This document shows positions 1 to 13,692 of a stretch of DNA of 64,000 nt, one piece after another; within the stretch, counting starts at the first letter, position 1; every line of letters starts with the position of its first letter. The stretch lies in contig OX155972.1 of NCBI GenBank assembly GCA_944548615.1, forward strand, positions 10,103,161 to 10,167,160. The letters run 5' to 3'. The notes under the pieces are model-generated. The model ran no database searches and was not told the DNA's origin. It saw only the letters and a list, made by a program, of their open reading frames with translations. The position numbers and the translations under genes were made by a program. The DNA comes from Micropterix aruncella. Taxonomy: Eukaryota; Arthropoda; Insecta; Lepidoptera; Micropterigidae.

Positions 1-135
1 CCGCTCTTGTTGCAAGAGCTTGCTGACCTTTTTCCAAATTCTGTGGATGCTTTTGGACGAAAATCAGGATTCATTTCACAAACATCTGTTTTTTGCAAAA
101 CCTGGAACTCTTCAAACAGAAGTGCAGAAGAATAA
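1..135 (+). CDS. possible partial exon or transposon ORF tail at left edge
   Basis: The frame starting at base 1 is open for 44 codons and stops at TAA (133-135). The peptide has ordinary amino-acid composition (LLQELADLFPNSVDAFGRK...), unlike the AT-rich noise around it. I do not recognise a family. It could be the last exon of a gene entering from the left, or the tail of a transposon ORF. No splice acceptor can be judged because the window starts here. Confidence 0.2.
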   Translation, partial: PLLLQELADLFPNSVDAFGRKSGFISQTSVFCKTWNSSNRSAEE

Positions 136-1150
136 CGTATAGATTTTTTTTTAATTACCCTTAATAAGAGCTTATGTGCATACATTGTGTATCCGAGGTA
201 GGTAAATAGTGCTGGGCGTAATCTGCTATTCCCCACGGTTAAAAGTATCAACATAGGTATATCCAGCTCGAAATTCCCGGTTTCGACCATAATTATTTAG
301 GTACCTGCGAGAAACGGAATACGGGCGTGAGTGCTTCATTTCGTTAAATCTAATCGTTAATAAAATTAATTTGACATTTTTATGCTAAAACTCTGTGTTG
401 TAAATTCTATGTTTATGTCCATTCTCATTCTGCAGTTGTTGTTACTTTCTTTAACTTTAACCGACAAGAAGGTAAAGTATTGTAAACGCGCTAAAATTTG
501 TTTTCGAGAGGAATACGGATATATACATTTTTACACCATTAACACCGGATGATTAAAACCATTTCCAGACTGAGGTCTGTGTCTTTCTCTCTCTATCTGT
601 GTGTGTGTGACGATATAAGCAAAAAGCTTCATCCGATATTGTTATATATCTTTAATGCAATGTCTTGTAGAGTCGGAGGGCAAGCGATAATCCAAAAGTA
701 AAGTCTTGTTTGTTGGTATTATTATATAATCGATAAGAACCGGGTGATTTTATGTGTAGTGAAAATAAGTTTGGAAGTTCACTAATTCATTGTTCTGGGA
801 AGGTGCATACAATATCGAGGTAGCAATGAGGATAGCCAACCTCCTGGAAGAGAAAGAAAATGAAGAAGACTACTGGCTACTCACAGTTGGTGATGATACT
901 CCGGGGAAAGTTGTATCTGATGAGTTCCTTGGAAAGTTGACATCTTGAGAACTGCCTCGCATGTCCAGAGTGAAGAGCGGCGAGAGAGAGAATTATGAGA
1001 CAAGTGGTATAACATCTTATAGCCATGGTCGCGCCTCTCATTCTCCGGAGACGAACACTGTAAATTTAAACATTTTTTTCCATGGATTCAAAAGCATTAA
1101 TTTATATTATTATATAAAATACGAATTACTCAAGTGTGTCTGAACAATCA
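136..1150. other. intergenic, no recognised gene
   Basis: AT-rich sequence. A 40-codon ATG ORF (826-948) has fairly gene-like composition but no visible context. The stretch 461-620 (ACTTTAACCGACAAG... to the CTGTGTGTG run) recurs at about 47755-47900, so it is a dispersed repeat. Confidence 0.4.
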
Positions 1151-1153
1151 TTT

Positions 1154-1424
1154 CATGTTTAAACTCTTTATTGTGAAAATATCACAATAGGCGGGTTTAT
1201 TGTCATATGACAATCTCTTACAACCAACCCTACTATGACGTGTTATATATATGTGTGCGTGTAACATGTCTGTAAGTGTGTGTCTTGTTATTGGATTCGA
1301 TCGACAGAATTGAAAATGCAATTCCGTTAATTTGATCCCAACGGAAAATGGTGACCCAGCCGAGAATCGAACCCGGGACCTTACAATGTAAGATCAGGCG
1401 ACCAAACCACTATGCCACCGGGCC
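1154..1424 (-). mobile_element. tRNA-derived SINE
   Basis: On the minus strand the element begins with a tRNA-like head: an A-box-like GGCATAGTGGTTTGGTCGCC and a B-box GGTTCGATTC after CCCGG. It continues into a tRNA-unrelated body with TGTGTGTAAG-type runs and ends near an AATAAAG-rich tail. The same body is present at 49925-50147 and, without the tRNA head, at 54095-54250. Internal pol III boxes plus copies truncated at the tRNA end are typical of tRNA-derived SINEs. It is not a tRNA gene: the anticodon arm is not canonical and the body is repeated. Confidence 0.8.
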
Positions 1425-1914
1425 GTATCATGTCCCTAAATTCCTAGTTATTCTTTGTCCCATCCCACCTCCGCATTTAATTTAAATATTTTTTTTATTC
1501 ATTATACCTATTAATATTTCACACACGTTTAAAATAGTAGGTTATACAGTTTAAAATCTACTTGCTAGAGCGATGCCCGTACTTAGATAGTATAATATTT
1601 TAATCAGTTTATTACTTTATTTCTCTGCGCAATTTCCTTAAGTTGCCCTATAAATTGGCTATAATTCCCATTTCTCTGCGGAATTATAGCCCACCCTGTA
1701 TAGAAAATCGACTTTCACCGGCAATTTACTAAGGACGTCATCTCACTAAATTTAAAAATCGAATTCGAATTTCGTACGAGCGAAATAACGCAATGAAGAT
1801 TTGAATTTCGAACTTACGTCGCGAGGTATCAAACACGCGACGGCACAAATTTAAATATTTGTTTCCCCCTTACCTTTGTATGACGGATTTTAAATATTAT
1901 TTGTGTCGCTTGTA

Positions 1915-2040
1915 TATGAGATAGTCCAACCAAAATTTCACAATGTAATCTCTGCTTAACAAGGCACCTGTGTACATAGAATGTTAAGTCTCTAAGTGCA
2001 ATATTTTTGAGGGTGAATTATGACATGCGATCTATGAGTT
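1915..2040 (-). repeat. dispersed repeat K (LINE-tail-like)
   Basis: The segment from GAGATAGTCCAACCAAAATT to the GAGGGTGAATTATGA region resembles 14470-14600 and, on the opposite strand, 28845-29110 and 48435-48600. The longer copies also contain GCGCCCAAACGCTT and GAAATCGG motifs. It is probably the 3' region of a LINE; the class is an inference. Confidence 0.45.
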
Positions 2041-2083
2041 ATGAATTATGACTACTTACGTAATATTTTCTTTTATATTATAA

Positions 2084-2330
2084 CTAGACCCGGCGAACTT
2101 CGTACCGCCTAACGGTCAATGAATGTCGTGTTACAGATTAGCTGAACTTAATTTATGATTTTATGGAAGTAATACAATGAATACAAAATAAATATTAATT
2201 TCACTGCTTTATTAAGACAATAGCACAAAAAGAAATATAAAAGTACAAAAATTAAGTATATTAATCGCGGGTCAGCATGACATGATTGAATTCAACTATG
2301 TAATACTTGTGGTCCGAATATTGTGGATAT
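2084..2330 (-). mobile_element. Helitron 3' end, family H2
   Basis: On the minus strand the segment ends in the hairpin GGCGGTACGAAGTTCGCC, then GGGT and CTAG followed by T. This is the canonical Helitron 3' terminus: short hairpin, spacer, CTRR, inserted next to T. A homologous copy in the opposite orientation ends at 47405-47408. The 5' (TC) end is not identified, so the right limit is approximate. Confidence 0.6.
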
Positions 2331-2397
2331 ATCTTGTCGATTCGAAACCTTTATTTAAATACTTTCTTTAATTTGAGGGTATAAGCCGTTTTTGTGT

Positions 2398-2703
2398 ATA
2401 AGCCGACAAAAAACAAGTATTTCATTGTTTTTTTCCTCGAACTAAGATCTAATCGAGTGATTTTATTATTTACGAAGGATGGTTGCTTAGTTTAGAGATT
2501 GGTTGTTTGAAGGGTGAGTGTTTCTAGATTAAAAAGGCCTTGTAAACCTACATCTCTGTTCGCAAGTCAAAGACAACCAACCAATCTCGTTTAAATATAA
2601 AGCAATCCCTAATTCAAACAAAGGACCCCTTTCTCCACTATGTACTATGTATGTAAGTGGCTTTTATTATTATTTTCTTCATAATCATCTCTCTAATCAA
2701 TTC
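2398..2703 (+). repeat. 305-bp direct repeat, copy 1
   Basis: Starts at ATAAGCCGACAAAAAACAAG and recurs 603 bp downstream at 3001-3306 with one substitution seen (TATTTACG versus TATTTAGG). About 297 bp of unrelated AT-rich sequence separates the copies. No TG...CA ends are obvious, so an LTR reading is weak; a recent duplication fits as well. Confidence 0.85.
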
Positions 2704-3000
2704 TTTAAAGAATATACACAAAAAACTATCAAATATTTTAAAAATATTTACTTTTTATATATTAACTTTTTATTCACTGTAAATACACCATTTATGTTAA
2801 TATAAACTTTCCAAATAATTGGAAAGAGCTGAGTGCTTCCTTTCATATAGATAAGGGCATATCATGCTATTAATTTTAAGGTTTGGCTGACTACTTTTGA
2901 TCGCAGCTTCTTTATAACCACTTTTTGAAAATAAAAAAGAAAATTCGAAATTTAAAATTTTTCCACCTGTCACCTGTCATCTAGTTTTTAAGAAGACGGC

Positions 3001-3466
<466 letters not shown>

Positions 3467-3499
3467 TTGTAAATTGTGACATAATTTGTTCGTTGTTTG

Positions 3500-6200
3500 A
3501 CATTAAGTACTAACATTATATTTCGAAGCTAAGGATATTTATGTTAAATAAAAACTTTTTGATTACCATTTTTTAATTGGATTGCCCTAATATTATATCC
3601 CTGGGTATATTGATGAATTTCGGTTTCAACATCAGAGTTGTTCATAAGTTGGTACATTGTTATCATGAGTATCTAATTATTTTTTAATATATTTTTTCAT
3701 CGCTTTTCTAAAATAATATTTTTTAAATAAATAGTGCTTACCGATAAAAAGCAAGCTGTTACGCTGTGTAGTGTGATCAGTAGAGGGGACCAACCTCTGG
3801 CACGACCGTCCAGTTCAGCTGCAGAACGGATTCTGATCGTTTTGGCCGGATTACACTGCTTGGACCATCAACAGTTTAACCAATCTGTTGTCTACGTCGT
3901 CGCTTACTATTGCAAGCTCCCAGGACTACGTGTACAGTCACCATCTAAAGAAATTGCGGTTGTTTCGAAAAATCTTCGCTTTTGGCGCATCCTCTGCGCT
4001 TGTAGACTGGCTAAAAAGAGCCTTCGGACCTCATCAGTAACCTCACGCATCGGTCTATGACGTATCGGTCAAATGTGTCGCGAAATATAATGGTCGCAAT
4101 AGCGCAATATAATCAAATCAAATTAAATCAAATAGTTTATTGTCCTAAAAACTAATACATAGTTGTATATACAGTTGTATTACATTTACATTTGGCCGTG
4201 ATATGACTGAATTCTTCATTATTGATCAAATTCTTCTATTAATAATCAAAACATAAAAGGTTACTCTTAATAATAAAGAAGGTATTATTGTAGAATTAAA
4301 TCGAGTCTCACCATTTAGTTGACCAGATAAAAAACACAGAGTAATTAATTCTTTAAAATACCAATAAATTTACGTTTTTTTAGTATAAAATTAATAAATG
4401 TAATGTCAAAAATAACAAAAAAAATGTGACGGTTGTCAAAAAGTAAAATAAAATGTCTTAGTGATTATATTGCAAATAAAAATAGTCAAGGTCAATTTCT
4501 ATTATAGTACCTACTAATAATAGAAATAGTCAATACATTTTAGTCAAATGGAAAATCGTGTTAAAACCTATTACAGAAAGAGATATAGTCGAGATGCATA
4601 CAGTTTTTAGAGATCGTTGTGTTATGGAGATGCTAACGCCACGCGTTCGATTATGAAGCAGTCTGACCATATGTTTCGATCTCTTTATTGCATCCACTGT
4701 CTACTGATGATATATCAGCTTGTCCTAAACACTTTAGGGATACACCTTTCCTACCTTTTTGTGGTTAGAGCGCCATCTACAGTGCGCCGCTATACTATTA
4801 TATCACGAATGTCGCCACATTGAACACTATAATAAAAAATTATCAATTTGTATGAGTGCATTCTTCTCGTGGCGTTTCGTAGTACAATCCTAGTTGCCAA
4901 CTCGTATTACAACGCTGAGCATCCTAATACGCTAAATAATCAATTGCGATATCATATTTCAATATATCCCGCATCGTAATATATTATTATTATCAGTGAC
5001 TGTACAACAGAATACATCCATCTTAAAATTAAACATAATGCGCCATTTGCGAGCGGTATTGATTTATTCGTTCAGAAATATAGGTGAACTGCCACTTCTA
5101 GCGTTCGACCATCCTCTAAGCTAGAGCGTTTACCATCCGCAATCCGCATTCGACTATTATTAACATCCTTGTTAGGGTTCCATACCAAAGCGTGTAGACG
5201 GATCACAATAGGTTCAATGCGAACACGATGTCTCTAAATGTGATGAAATAACTTTCTTTGGAATAAATTTGGAGTAAATTACTGCACATCATTATTTGTT
5301 AAATTTGGTAACTAAAGTATTATTAATATATTTGATCAGTGGCGTAACAAAAAAAGGGGCCCTAGTGTAAAGTTAAACAAAAGGCCCCTTCCCATTTTTC
5401 ATTCATTATGGTATATATTTTTTATTTTAATTTCGAACCAGTTGATAGGAATTCCTACACTTGGTTATATTAAAAACTAACAAAAATAACAAGCATAATA
5501 TTTAAATATATACCTATTAAGTCATAAGGTATGAACGTCGGTATTGCAAGGTATGAACGTTGAACATCCAAGCGCAGATTTTGTAGGTTATATAGAGGAA
5601 GAGGAAACCAAATTTTCCAATATTTTCAATCAAAATTCTTACATAATTTCGTAGAATTTTCAAGTGAACAATAGTACTAAATAATCAAGCACTGCCTAGT
5701 TAGGAGTGATGCAAAAAAACGTGTAAAATATTTCCTAAATATTTTTTTTTAAAGAAATAAATAAATAATGAAAAAAAGGGACTTGCGTAGCCCTGGAGCT
5801 AAAAGTATATATTTTTGGTATTAAGGGGTGGGGGGGGGGGGGGAATTATGTTTTATTTTCCTTATCAACTCTAATATTGTTACAAACTAGGGTACTTGCC
5901 CCGAACGGAAATGTAACAGGGCGCCAAATGCATGTGTTTGAAAAAACCTCGTCTCACTGAAGCGAATAACATCCAGAGCGCGTTGTACTATCGATTGTTG
6001 AACACATCCTATGTTGATATTTCAGCGCGTGTGCAGTGTGTCTGATGTGTCTGTCAGAAAACTCTGCGAATTGCCATCGCGCATAGAAAAAATCCCTCCC
6101 CACAAATAAAAGAGGACAGGGCAATACCTAGCGTAGCCGAATATACCCGAAAGGACCAACGTCAACAGACGGTCGGTATTTTTGTGGCTGTTTAGGTTTC
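3500..6200. other. intergenic, repeats only
   Basis: No supported gene. The interval 4090-4620 (starting at an AATCAAATTAAATCAAAT run, with AAAACTAATACATAGTTGTA) matches 19740-20400 and is a dispersed AT-rich repeat. A 14-base G run lies at 5830-5843. A 108-codon GTG-initiated frame at 3734-4060 has no recognisable domain. Confidence 0.4.
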
Positions 6201-6428
6201 CCAGTAATTCGTGTCGATTACAACTACTCTTTCAAACGTTTTACACTTATTAGTTCAAAAGACGAAATCTGCAAACATCCTTGACTTGCACGAAGCCTTT
6301 GCCAATATTAGCATAGCTTTATGCAGTGTTTTCCAACCTTTTTTAGGTTTCGACCCTCCTTTTGGTAAAAAACCCTTACACGACCCCACTTACACTCTTT
6401 TATCTTCCACAGCTGTAACTGTAAGCAT

Positions 6429-7395
<967 letters not shown>

Positions 7396-7415
7396 AATTT
7401 ACACCCTTAAAATAT

Positions 7416-7419
<4 letters not shown>

Positions 7420-7476
<57 letters not shown>
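7420..7476. repeat. (TA)n microsatellite
   Basis: About 29 TA units just right of the palindrome, separated from it by a short spacer containing ACACCCTTAAAATATC. Confidence 0.95.
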
Positions 7477-7480
<4 letters not shown>

Positions 7481-7867
7481 AAAAACAGTGGCGAAAACAA
7501 CAATAGTTTCAACTGTTTTGCAGTTTCATAGTTTCCAGCCTGAGCCTAACTATCTCCATCTTAGATAAACACAAATTGTTATAAAAGCAATATCAAAGCA
7601 TATAATAAATGTATTTTTGTTTCGATGCTGTAAACGTTTGCATATTATATAAATAAAGAATTTGTTTTTTTTTTCTATTTTTTATTTTTAGATCGCCAGC
7701 GACCCACTGGTTGATCACTGTACCAAATCACTGGATTTAAGGATATACTGCACATTTCTGATGATATATCCAAGCTTGTGATCGATGTTTCAACAAACCA
7801 AAACTAATTAAAACCTACCTGTGTTCAACAATGAGTCAAGAACGTCTATCTTGCCTCGTCATCTTCA

Positions 7868-8341
7868 TCATCATCATCATCAGCCGGTAGACGTCCATTG
7901 TTGGATATAAGCCTCCTCCATAGAATGCCATGACGAGCGGTCTTGAGCCACCTCCATCCACCTACTTTATGCGACCTTGGCTATGTCGTCGGTCCATCTT
8001 GTGGGGGGCCGTCCCACACTTCGTCTGCTGGTTCGTGGTCGCCATTCGAGAACCTTTTTTCCCTAACGGTTGTCGGTTCTGCCAGCTATATGGCCTGCCC
8101 ATTGCAATTTCAAGTTAGCAATTTTACGAGCTATATCAGTGACCTTGGTTCTTCTGCGGATTTCCTCATTTCGGATCCTATCACGCAGTGAAACTCCAAG
8201 CATTGCTCTCTCCATGGCTCGTTGCGCAACTTTGGGCCTCGTCATCTTAGCTATCGAAAATAAAACTGCCTGTGAGACAAACTTTGACGTTGTAATAAAT
8301 TCTTTCGCGGAAAGAAAAGCTCGACATGTAAAGCGTAGCAA
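7868..8341 (-). pseudogene. RTE-type LINE ORF C-terminus, broken
   Basis: The minus strand encodes a peptide with QRAMERAMLGVSLRDRIRNEE, RRRTKVTDIA and LQWAGHIAGRTD. After a stop/frame break near 8063 it continues as KKVLEWRPRTSRRSVGRP, PTRWTDDI and SMEEAYIQQW. That order is the standard C-terminal end of RTE-clade endonuclease/reverse-transcriptase ORFs in insects. The element ends at a CATCATCATC tract (7868-7880), as RTE 3' microsatellite tails do. It is 5'-truncated and dead. Confidence 0.85.
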
Positions 8342-9980
8342 GATTAGATAGTACGATTTTCTTGGACCTAAGGATTGAAGTCGAGTATGTCTGGCTTGTG
8401 CGTTGTCTACACTGGTTTTATGTATTATATAATAATGTCAAATATAAAGAAAAGTTACTAGCAAGTAGGTATTGAAAATGCAACATTATTTATGATTTGT
8501 TATTCCCCGGCCAAAAAAATCAAACCCAGTATATTTTTTTAGTGCGTTTTTTAACCCTTTAACTGCCAAGCCCGAGTTATCTCGGGTTTGGCGTTGTACC
8601 ACTATTACCAACCACGAATATTCTCCGGCAACTTGGAGTTTTCATATGAAAGCCAATTACTGGCAGTTATTGACTTGTTATGACTATTTTGTAGGGTGAT
8701 GATTGAAATGAAACAAAAAGTTAGTATAATGTTTGAAAATACAGCAAAACAATAGAAAGAAATAAGCAAATAAACGAATATATTACCTCAAAATATCGAA
8801 CTAAAACTGAGGGATAATTTGAAAATTATTTTCAAAATTAGAAAATATTTATAAATGATGAATCCGGAAACAATTGTCGACGCAAACGGACGCTGAGTAT
8901 AATCGGGTTTGGTTGAGTCTCGGCATAATTTCATGGCAGACCGCGGCAATTTATTGGAATTTCTTGCAATATCGCCGCGCTCGACAAAAAGTACTATAAC
9001 TATGGAACTACTATAGCAATCATTAAAAAAATAACTCTGCAATGATTGCAGTGAAATTTCGTATATAGAAGATTGAAATCTCATTTTGTAAAACAATTGG
9101 ATAACTATGAATAAATATGAGAAAGTCCAAAAACTGAAAAAACTTGGCATTTTTAACTTGTACTTGTCTTACGGTAAAATACGGAACCCTATTTAGAAAT
9201 CGTAAATACTGATCATGACATTGTGATTTTCATTAGGTATTTAATTTCTATCAAAGGTAATATTTCGTTTTGCTTATTTACATACAAAAATATTTTGATA
9301 TTAGCTCATAAAACCAATAAAATTTTTGATTATTTCTCTAAAAAATAAGTGATGATGTTTGACAATGAAATTTTACCAGAAATATCCGCGAAATGACGCG
9401 CGAAATTATACTATCGGCCTTCGATATATCTATGGTAATAACGAGATATTTGGTATGGATTTTAGGATGCGTTCGAATTAGAAAATAATATTACTGTGCG
9501 CTCCGGAGCAAGCCGCCAATATTGGTTGTTACATAGTCAACGGTGTTCTGATGTGCAAACAAAATTGGGCGTTACGTAGCCGAAAGATATGGTTTTCTGT
9601 TCCATTGCCGGTCCCAAGTATTCTTGGGCATTCTTTTTTGTACTACGGCAGTTCAAGCTAACCTACATAAAAAACATTAGTCTCAAATGCTGGAGGGAAG
9701 AAGTGCTATTGTCAAGTTGTTTGGTCGGCTCGAAAAAACCGTAGGTTCGAAGGTAGGTGGCGTCCAGCGGATGCATCGACGTATTATACGAGAAACGGGA
9801 CATACTAGAACACAAGTGCTCTCGGGCTCGGATAGCGCGCCACTAATGAGGAAGGTACAGAGGGAGGCTGGGAGGGGTTGCACTCTTACTCTAAAATATC
9901 GCTAACGATTATTCGGATGTGTCCAGTGGACTTCACCGTATCAATTAAAAATCGATCTTTTAAGATCAGACTTTTAGTAC
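8342..9980. other. intergenic, no recognised gene
   Basis: AT-rich with no supported gene. A TTAACCCTTTAAC start at about 8554 resembles the TTAA-CCC start of the piggyBac-like MITEs elsewhere in the window, but no matching right end was found. A 72-codon ATG frame (9687-9905) has no recognisable domain. Confidence 0.35.
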
Positions 9981-10225
9981 TGGGAGCTACTGGGCACTGT
10001 TGCAGTTTGGCCACTAAGACCCAGTTGTATAGGGTCGGTCAAACGCATGGGTCAACACGAACCCGGCGGCCTCCACGCAGAAGTGCGAGCCAGGGTAGAA
10101 CGCTGGCCTGCGTGTCAGTCTCCCATAGGAGTCAACCTTCGGGCGCTCCTGGACGGTTTGCGCACCGTGCGCCGTCAGCCAATCGATAGTGCATTTCGAC
10201 TAACAGCCGGGTGAGTCTGGAGACA
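9981..10225 (+). mobile_element. family A retroposon, 5' part, interrupted
   Basis: Begins TGGGAGCTACTGGGC (family 5' consensus GGGAGCTAATGGGCC) and continues in the plus sense to GAGTCTGGAGACA at 10213-10225. There it is split by a second, opposite-oriented copy. The rest of this copy resumes at 10896. Confidence 0.8.
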
Positions 10226-10895
10226 TCTTGGGGTGTCAACTACAACGGGCGAGCCCGTCACCATAGGACGTTTTAACGATTAGTCGTTCTATCGCCCTGC
10301 AGTGAACGTAGAAGACCTTGGACAGTACATTCTACGTCCAGCTACGTCACAACCCGTGAGAGTCCAACGCCTTACCGCGAGTGAGCCAGGAATAAACCCG
10401 GCGGGCTCGAGATACTCGCGCCCTCACTTCCAATTGTGACCAGATTTCTCCGGTCTCTCGATTGGTTCCGAGTTCGAGGTCGCTTGCGCGGTCCTCTCCC
10501 TTACGAAGCTGTGAAACGGAGTGCACCGAATCTGTCGCGGACCAAGGCGTCCTTTGCCCGACTCTGAACCGGGATCGGATGGCCAATGGTCATTTCAAGA
10601 GCAGTCGCCGTAAGGTAGACAACTACCCCCGCTCTATAGGAAACAATACAGTTTCCAAACTCCCCCGATTGTTAGTCGGAGAGCACAATCGATTGGCTTG
10701 CGCCGCTCGGTGCGCAGACCGTCCAGGAGCGCCAGAGGATTGTTCCCAGGGGAGACTGGTTGACCCAGTGTCCTACCCAGGCTCGCACCCCATGCGTGGA
10801 GGCCATCGGATGGGTGTTGACCCGTGAGTGTGACCGACCCTGAAACAGAATGGGTCTTCGTGGCCAACTCAGCAAGGGCCCATTAGCTCCCTTTA
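10226..10895 (-). mobile_element. family A retroposon, full length, nested
   Basis: A 670-bp minus-oriented copy inserted into another family A copy. It is flanked by the 13-bp direct repeat GAGTCTGGAGACA (10213-10225 and 10896-10908). Internal ORFs of 67-121 codons occur on both strands but are broken in other copies. The long TSD supports target-primed reverse transcription rather than a DNA transposon. Confidence 0.85.
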
Positions 10896-11356
10896 GAGTC
10901 TGGAGACAGTAAAGTTTCCTATTCAGCCGGGGTAGTTGTTCACCTTACAGCAGTCTTGAAACGACCATTCGGCCACCCGGTCCCGGGTGAAGAGCCGGTA
11001 AAGGATGCCGTGGTCCGCGGTAGATTCGGTAGACACCGCATTACCGCTTCGTAAGGGAGAGGACCGCGCAGGCGACCTCGATCCTGTAACCAGTCAGAAG
11101 GCAGGAGGTATCTTGAAGGTTAATTCCAGACGAAGATATCCGTCCAAACCGGTAGTCAGGGGCGAGACTGCCCGCTGAGTACCTTTACCGGTAGCTCGCC
11201 GTAAGACGTCGGCCTCTGACGGGCATGAGGCGTAACTAGACAGTGGATTGTTTTTCGTCCCAAGTCTTCTGCGTTCACCTCACTGGAGATAAAACATTCT
11301 AATATTTTTAAAACCTCCTGAGATGGCGGCTTCGCCCGTTGTAGTTGACAGCTCTA
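10896..11356 (+). mobile_element. family A retroposon, 3' part, interrupted
   Basis: Continuation of the copy started at 9981, reaching the family 3' end: TTCGCCCGTTGTAGTTGACA followed by GCTCTAG. The middle has diverged from other copies. Confidence 0.8.
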
Positions 11357-11515
11357 GACGACTTATGGTACTTGCTCTAGGATCTTACTTAAATAAAAGG
11401 AGACTCGATACCGATATGTAGTTTACCGTGTTAAATTTGCTGCCTTTTTTAAAGATTGGTATATTTTTGCCAATTTGGGTAAAGGTACTGCAATTATCAT
11501 ACATGTTATAGGTTA

Positions 11516-11896
11516 CTAGTGGCGTTGCCCGTGTTATATCCGTACTCAAATACTTATGTATACCAATTTTTATAGCAATCGGTTAAACGGTATATAAGTT
11601 GATGTGCGACAGCGCCACCTAGTGGCGAGTTACAACAAAGTTAATAGCGCAAAAAATATTATGAGTGCTCGAATGTCTATGTAAACCGATTTTCATTGCG
11701 ATCGTTTCAGCGGTATAGAAGTTGGTGTGTTGCAGCGCCATCTAGTAGTAAGTTACAACAAAGCGAATATCATAAAAATCTCCCCCATAAAAAAATATAC
11801 ATATGTGCCAACTTTCATTGTAATCGGTGAAACGGTTTCGGAGTCTATTAAGTTCGGACAAAGAGACAAATATACCAACATACATTTTATATAGGA
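11516..11896 (-). mobile_element. Helitron-like element
   Basis: The left end reads CTAGTGGCGTTGCCCGTG. In minus sense this is a small GGC...GCC hairpin followed by CTAG, a Helitron-like 3' terminus. The right end, in minus sense, starts TCCTATATAAAATGTATG. The body contains repeated CAGCGCCA(C/T)CTAGT segments. The hairpin is short, so the class is moderately supported. Confidence 0.5.
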
Positions 11897-12140
11897 CTAG
11901 TGGTATTACTTGGCGTTGCCCGTGTTTTATCCGTGCTTAAATACCTATGCATACTTATTTTCATGGCGATCAGTTTAACGGTATATGAGTTGATGTGCTG
12001 CAGCGCCACCTATTGGTGAGTTACAACAAAGTGATAGCGCGAAATATTGTGCGTGTCGAAATGTCTATATATACCTATTTTCATGGCGATTAATTAAGCG
12101 GTATAGAAGTTGATGTGCTGCAGCGCCATCTGGTGGCGAG
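11897..12140 (-). mobile_element. second, partial Helitron-like copy in tandem
   Basis: Starts CTAGTGGTATTACTTGGCG directly after the preceding element and repeats its CGTTGCCCGTG and CAGCGCCACCTA motifs. No 5' end is visible. Confidence 0.45.
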
Positions 12141-12148
12141 ATTATACT

Positions 12149-12243
12149 GCAATTATACAGTAAAACAAATGCTATATACATTAGGATAAAACATTTGTTT
12201 TTAATGTACAATTGTAATATTCATTGTTTACTGTATAATTGCA
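12149..12243. repeat. short imperfect hairpin
   Basis: GCAATTATACAGTAAAACAA pairs with TTGTTTACTGTATAATTGC about 75 bases downstream. It may be a small MITE; no TSD was identified. Confidence 0.5.
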
Positions 12244-12704
12244 ATTACTATGTACCTATATGCATACATACACACACATACACATGCATATACATAAACA
12301 CATTTTTTATATTATTGAATGAAAAACTCTTTATTGCACAATTAAAAGAAGTTACAATGGCGGACTTATTGCTAAATAACAGTATCTGCCAGTCAACCAA
12401 CATGTTGATGTGAAAAAAAAGTGAAAGTTAAAGTACAATAAGATACAATAAAATATAAAATTTAATTTTAAATTTATTATGTTAAATATAAATTTTAAAT
12501 GTATGTGTATTTAAAGCCAAAATCATATAAATAAATTATGTTTTATATACAGTTACATATATAAACAAATCCATATATATATAGATATATTAAACTGTAA
12601 ATTAAACTGCCAAAACAAGGTAAGGAAAGGGAAGGGATAACGATTATTCTATGAAGCAATTTCATTTCAGTCTCTACACGATCTATGGATAAAATCCAGA
12701 TATA
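12244..12704. other. AT-rich spacer
   Basis: CA/TA-rich tracts (CATACACACACATACAC near 12264) and AT-rich filler. No gene seen. Confidence 0.4.
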
Positions 12705-12950
12705 ATGCCACGAATGAAATGCAAAATATATGCCAGATATATGCCACGAATGAAGTGTACCATCGCGACTCACTCGCCAAACGGAGTTATTCCACCTACC
12801 CATGTTGGCACTAATTATGCACAAAACTGTTTTATTTATAGAGTATGTAAAATTTATAATACGCAGCTCGGCGATATTGACGTATTCAATTCGTCATCTA
12901 TCGCTCTTAAAAAAGCAATAATTAATGACGGTGTTGACGTATCATTGTAA
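12705..12950 (+). pseudogene. LINE reverse transcriptase C-terminal tail
   Basis: The frame contains RTNY-type NYAQNCFIYRVCKIYN, then LGDIDVFNSSSIALKKAI. This matches the 38482-38700 tail (NYRKNSFLNRVCRVYDDR...SIDIF) residue for residue in many positions. Such YKNSFxNRxCxLYN...DIF ends are typical of CR1/Jockey-like LINE ORF2 C-termini. It is 5'-truncated, and AT-rich 3' sequence follows. Confidence 0.65.
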
Positions 12951-13692
12951 TTTCATTGTATCATCGCACTATATAATATAATATTAATAATATGTATTTA
13001 AGAATATATTTAAATAATATGTTTGACAATAATATGTATACATTATGGAACGTGTATTCCCATGAAATTGTATTTTCTTATATGACTCCCCCCTTCCCAA
13101 TTCCCACCTCCTTTCATGTGAGTGTATTCTTCACAGAAAACTGTTAAGTCTTTAAATTATTAATATTTAAGTGGAAACATGTTATTAGCATTATCTTTGA
13201 AACTTAATAATTGTGTACCCAATGTTTTGTAAAAGCTGTTTGTTTCCTTAACAATAATGAAATAAAAATAAAAATGAAAATAAAAAACAACTAAAGCTGC
13301 GATCTTAGATAACAGACATTTTGATGACTTGGCGAATAAAACCGAAAGTGAGGCAACTCAATGAATGGGTGTCGCAAGTGCATGCATAGGAAAAAAGGGT
13401 CCCCCAGGCGGCGGATGAATTGCTCAAGCTTAACAGTCGTCATCCTTATTGTGGTCAGTTATCTTCTGCTGGGCCGGTGCGGTGCAGTCAATCGCTTAAC
13501 TGAGTAATGGTCCCGCATAAAACACTCCGTTTGGTGGGTGCATTGCATCACAGAGCAGCGATTGTGCGAGGACGGGGCGGGTGGATGACCGCACTGAGCC
13601 CTGAAATGGAGCAAACTACACAGGACCGCATTGGTCATCGAGGAAAATGATTTCTATATTTGAGTTTATATATAAAGCTCTTACTTAATGAA
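12951..13692. other. spacer, no recognised gene
   Basis: AT-rich LINE-tail-like sequence ending near an AAATAAAAATAAAAATGAAA run (13260-13290). A GC-richer unrecognised block follows (13320-13640). Confidence 0.35.

Noticed and set aside
1357..1424. tRNA gene on minus strand
   Set aside because: A/B boxes are present, but it is the head of a repeated SINE and the cloverleaf is not convincing.
3734..4060. 108-codon ORF
   Set aside because: Starts with GTG, no domain recognised, no splice context; could be chance or an old repeat.
10462..10827. 121-codon ORF and antisense ORFs in family A
   Set aside because: Comparable frames recur in several copies (40771, 45844, 62052, 61945) on both strands but are interrupted differently in each. 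GC-rich composition explains the openness; no domain.
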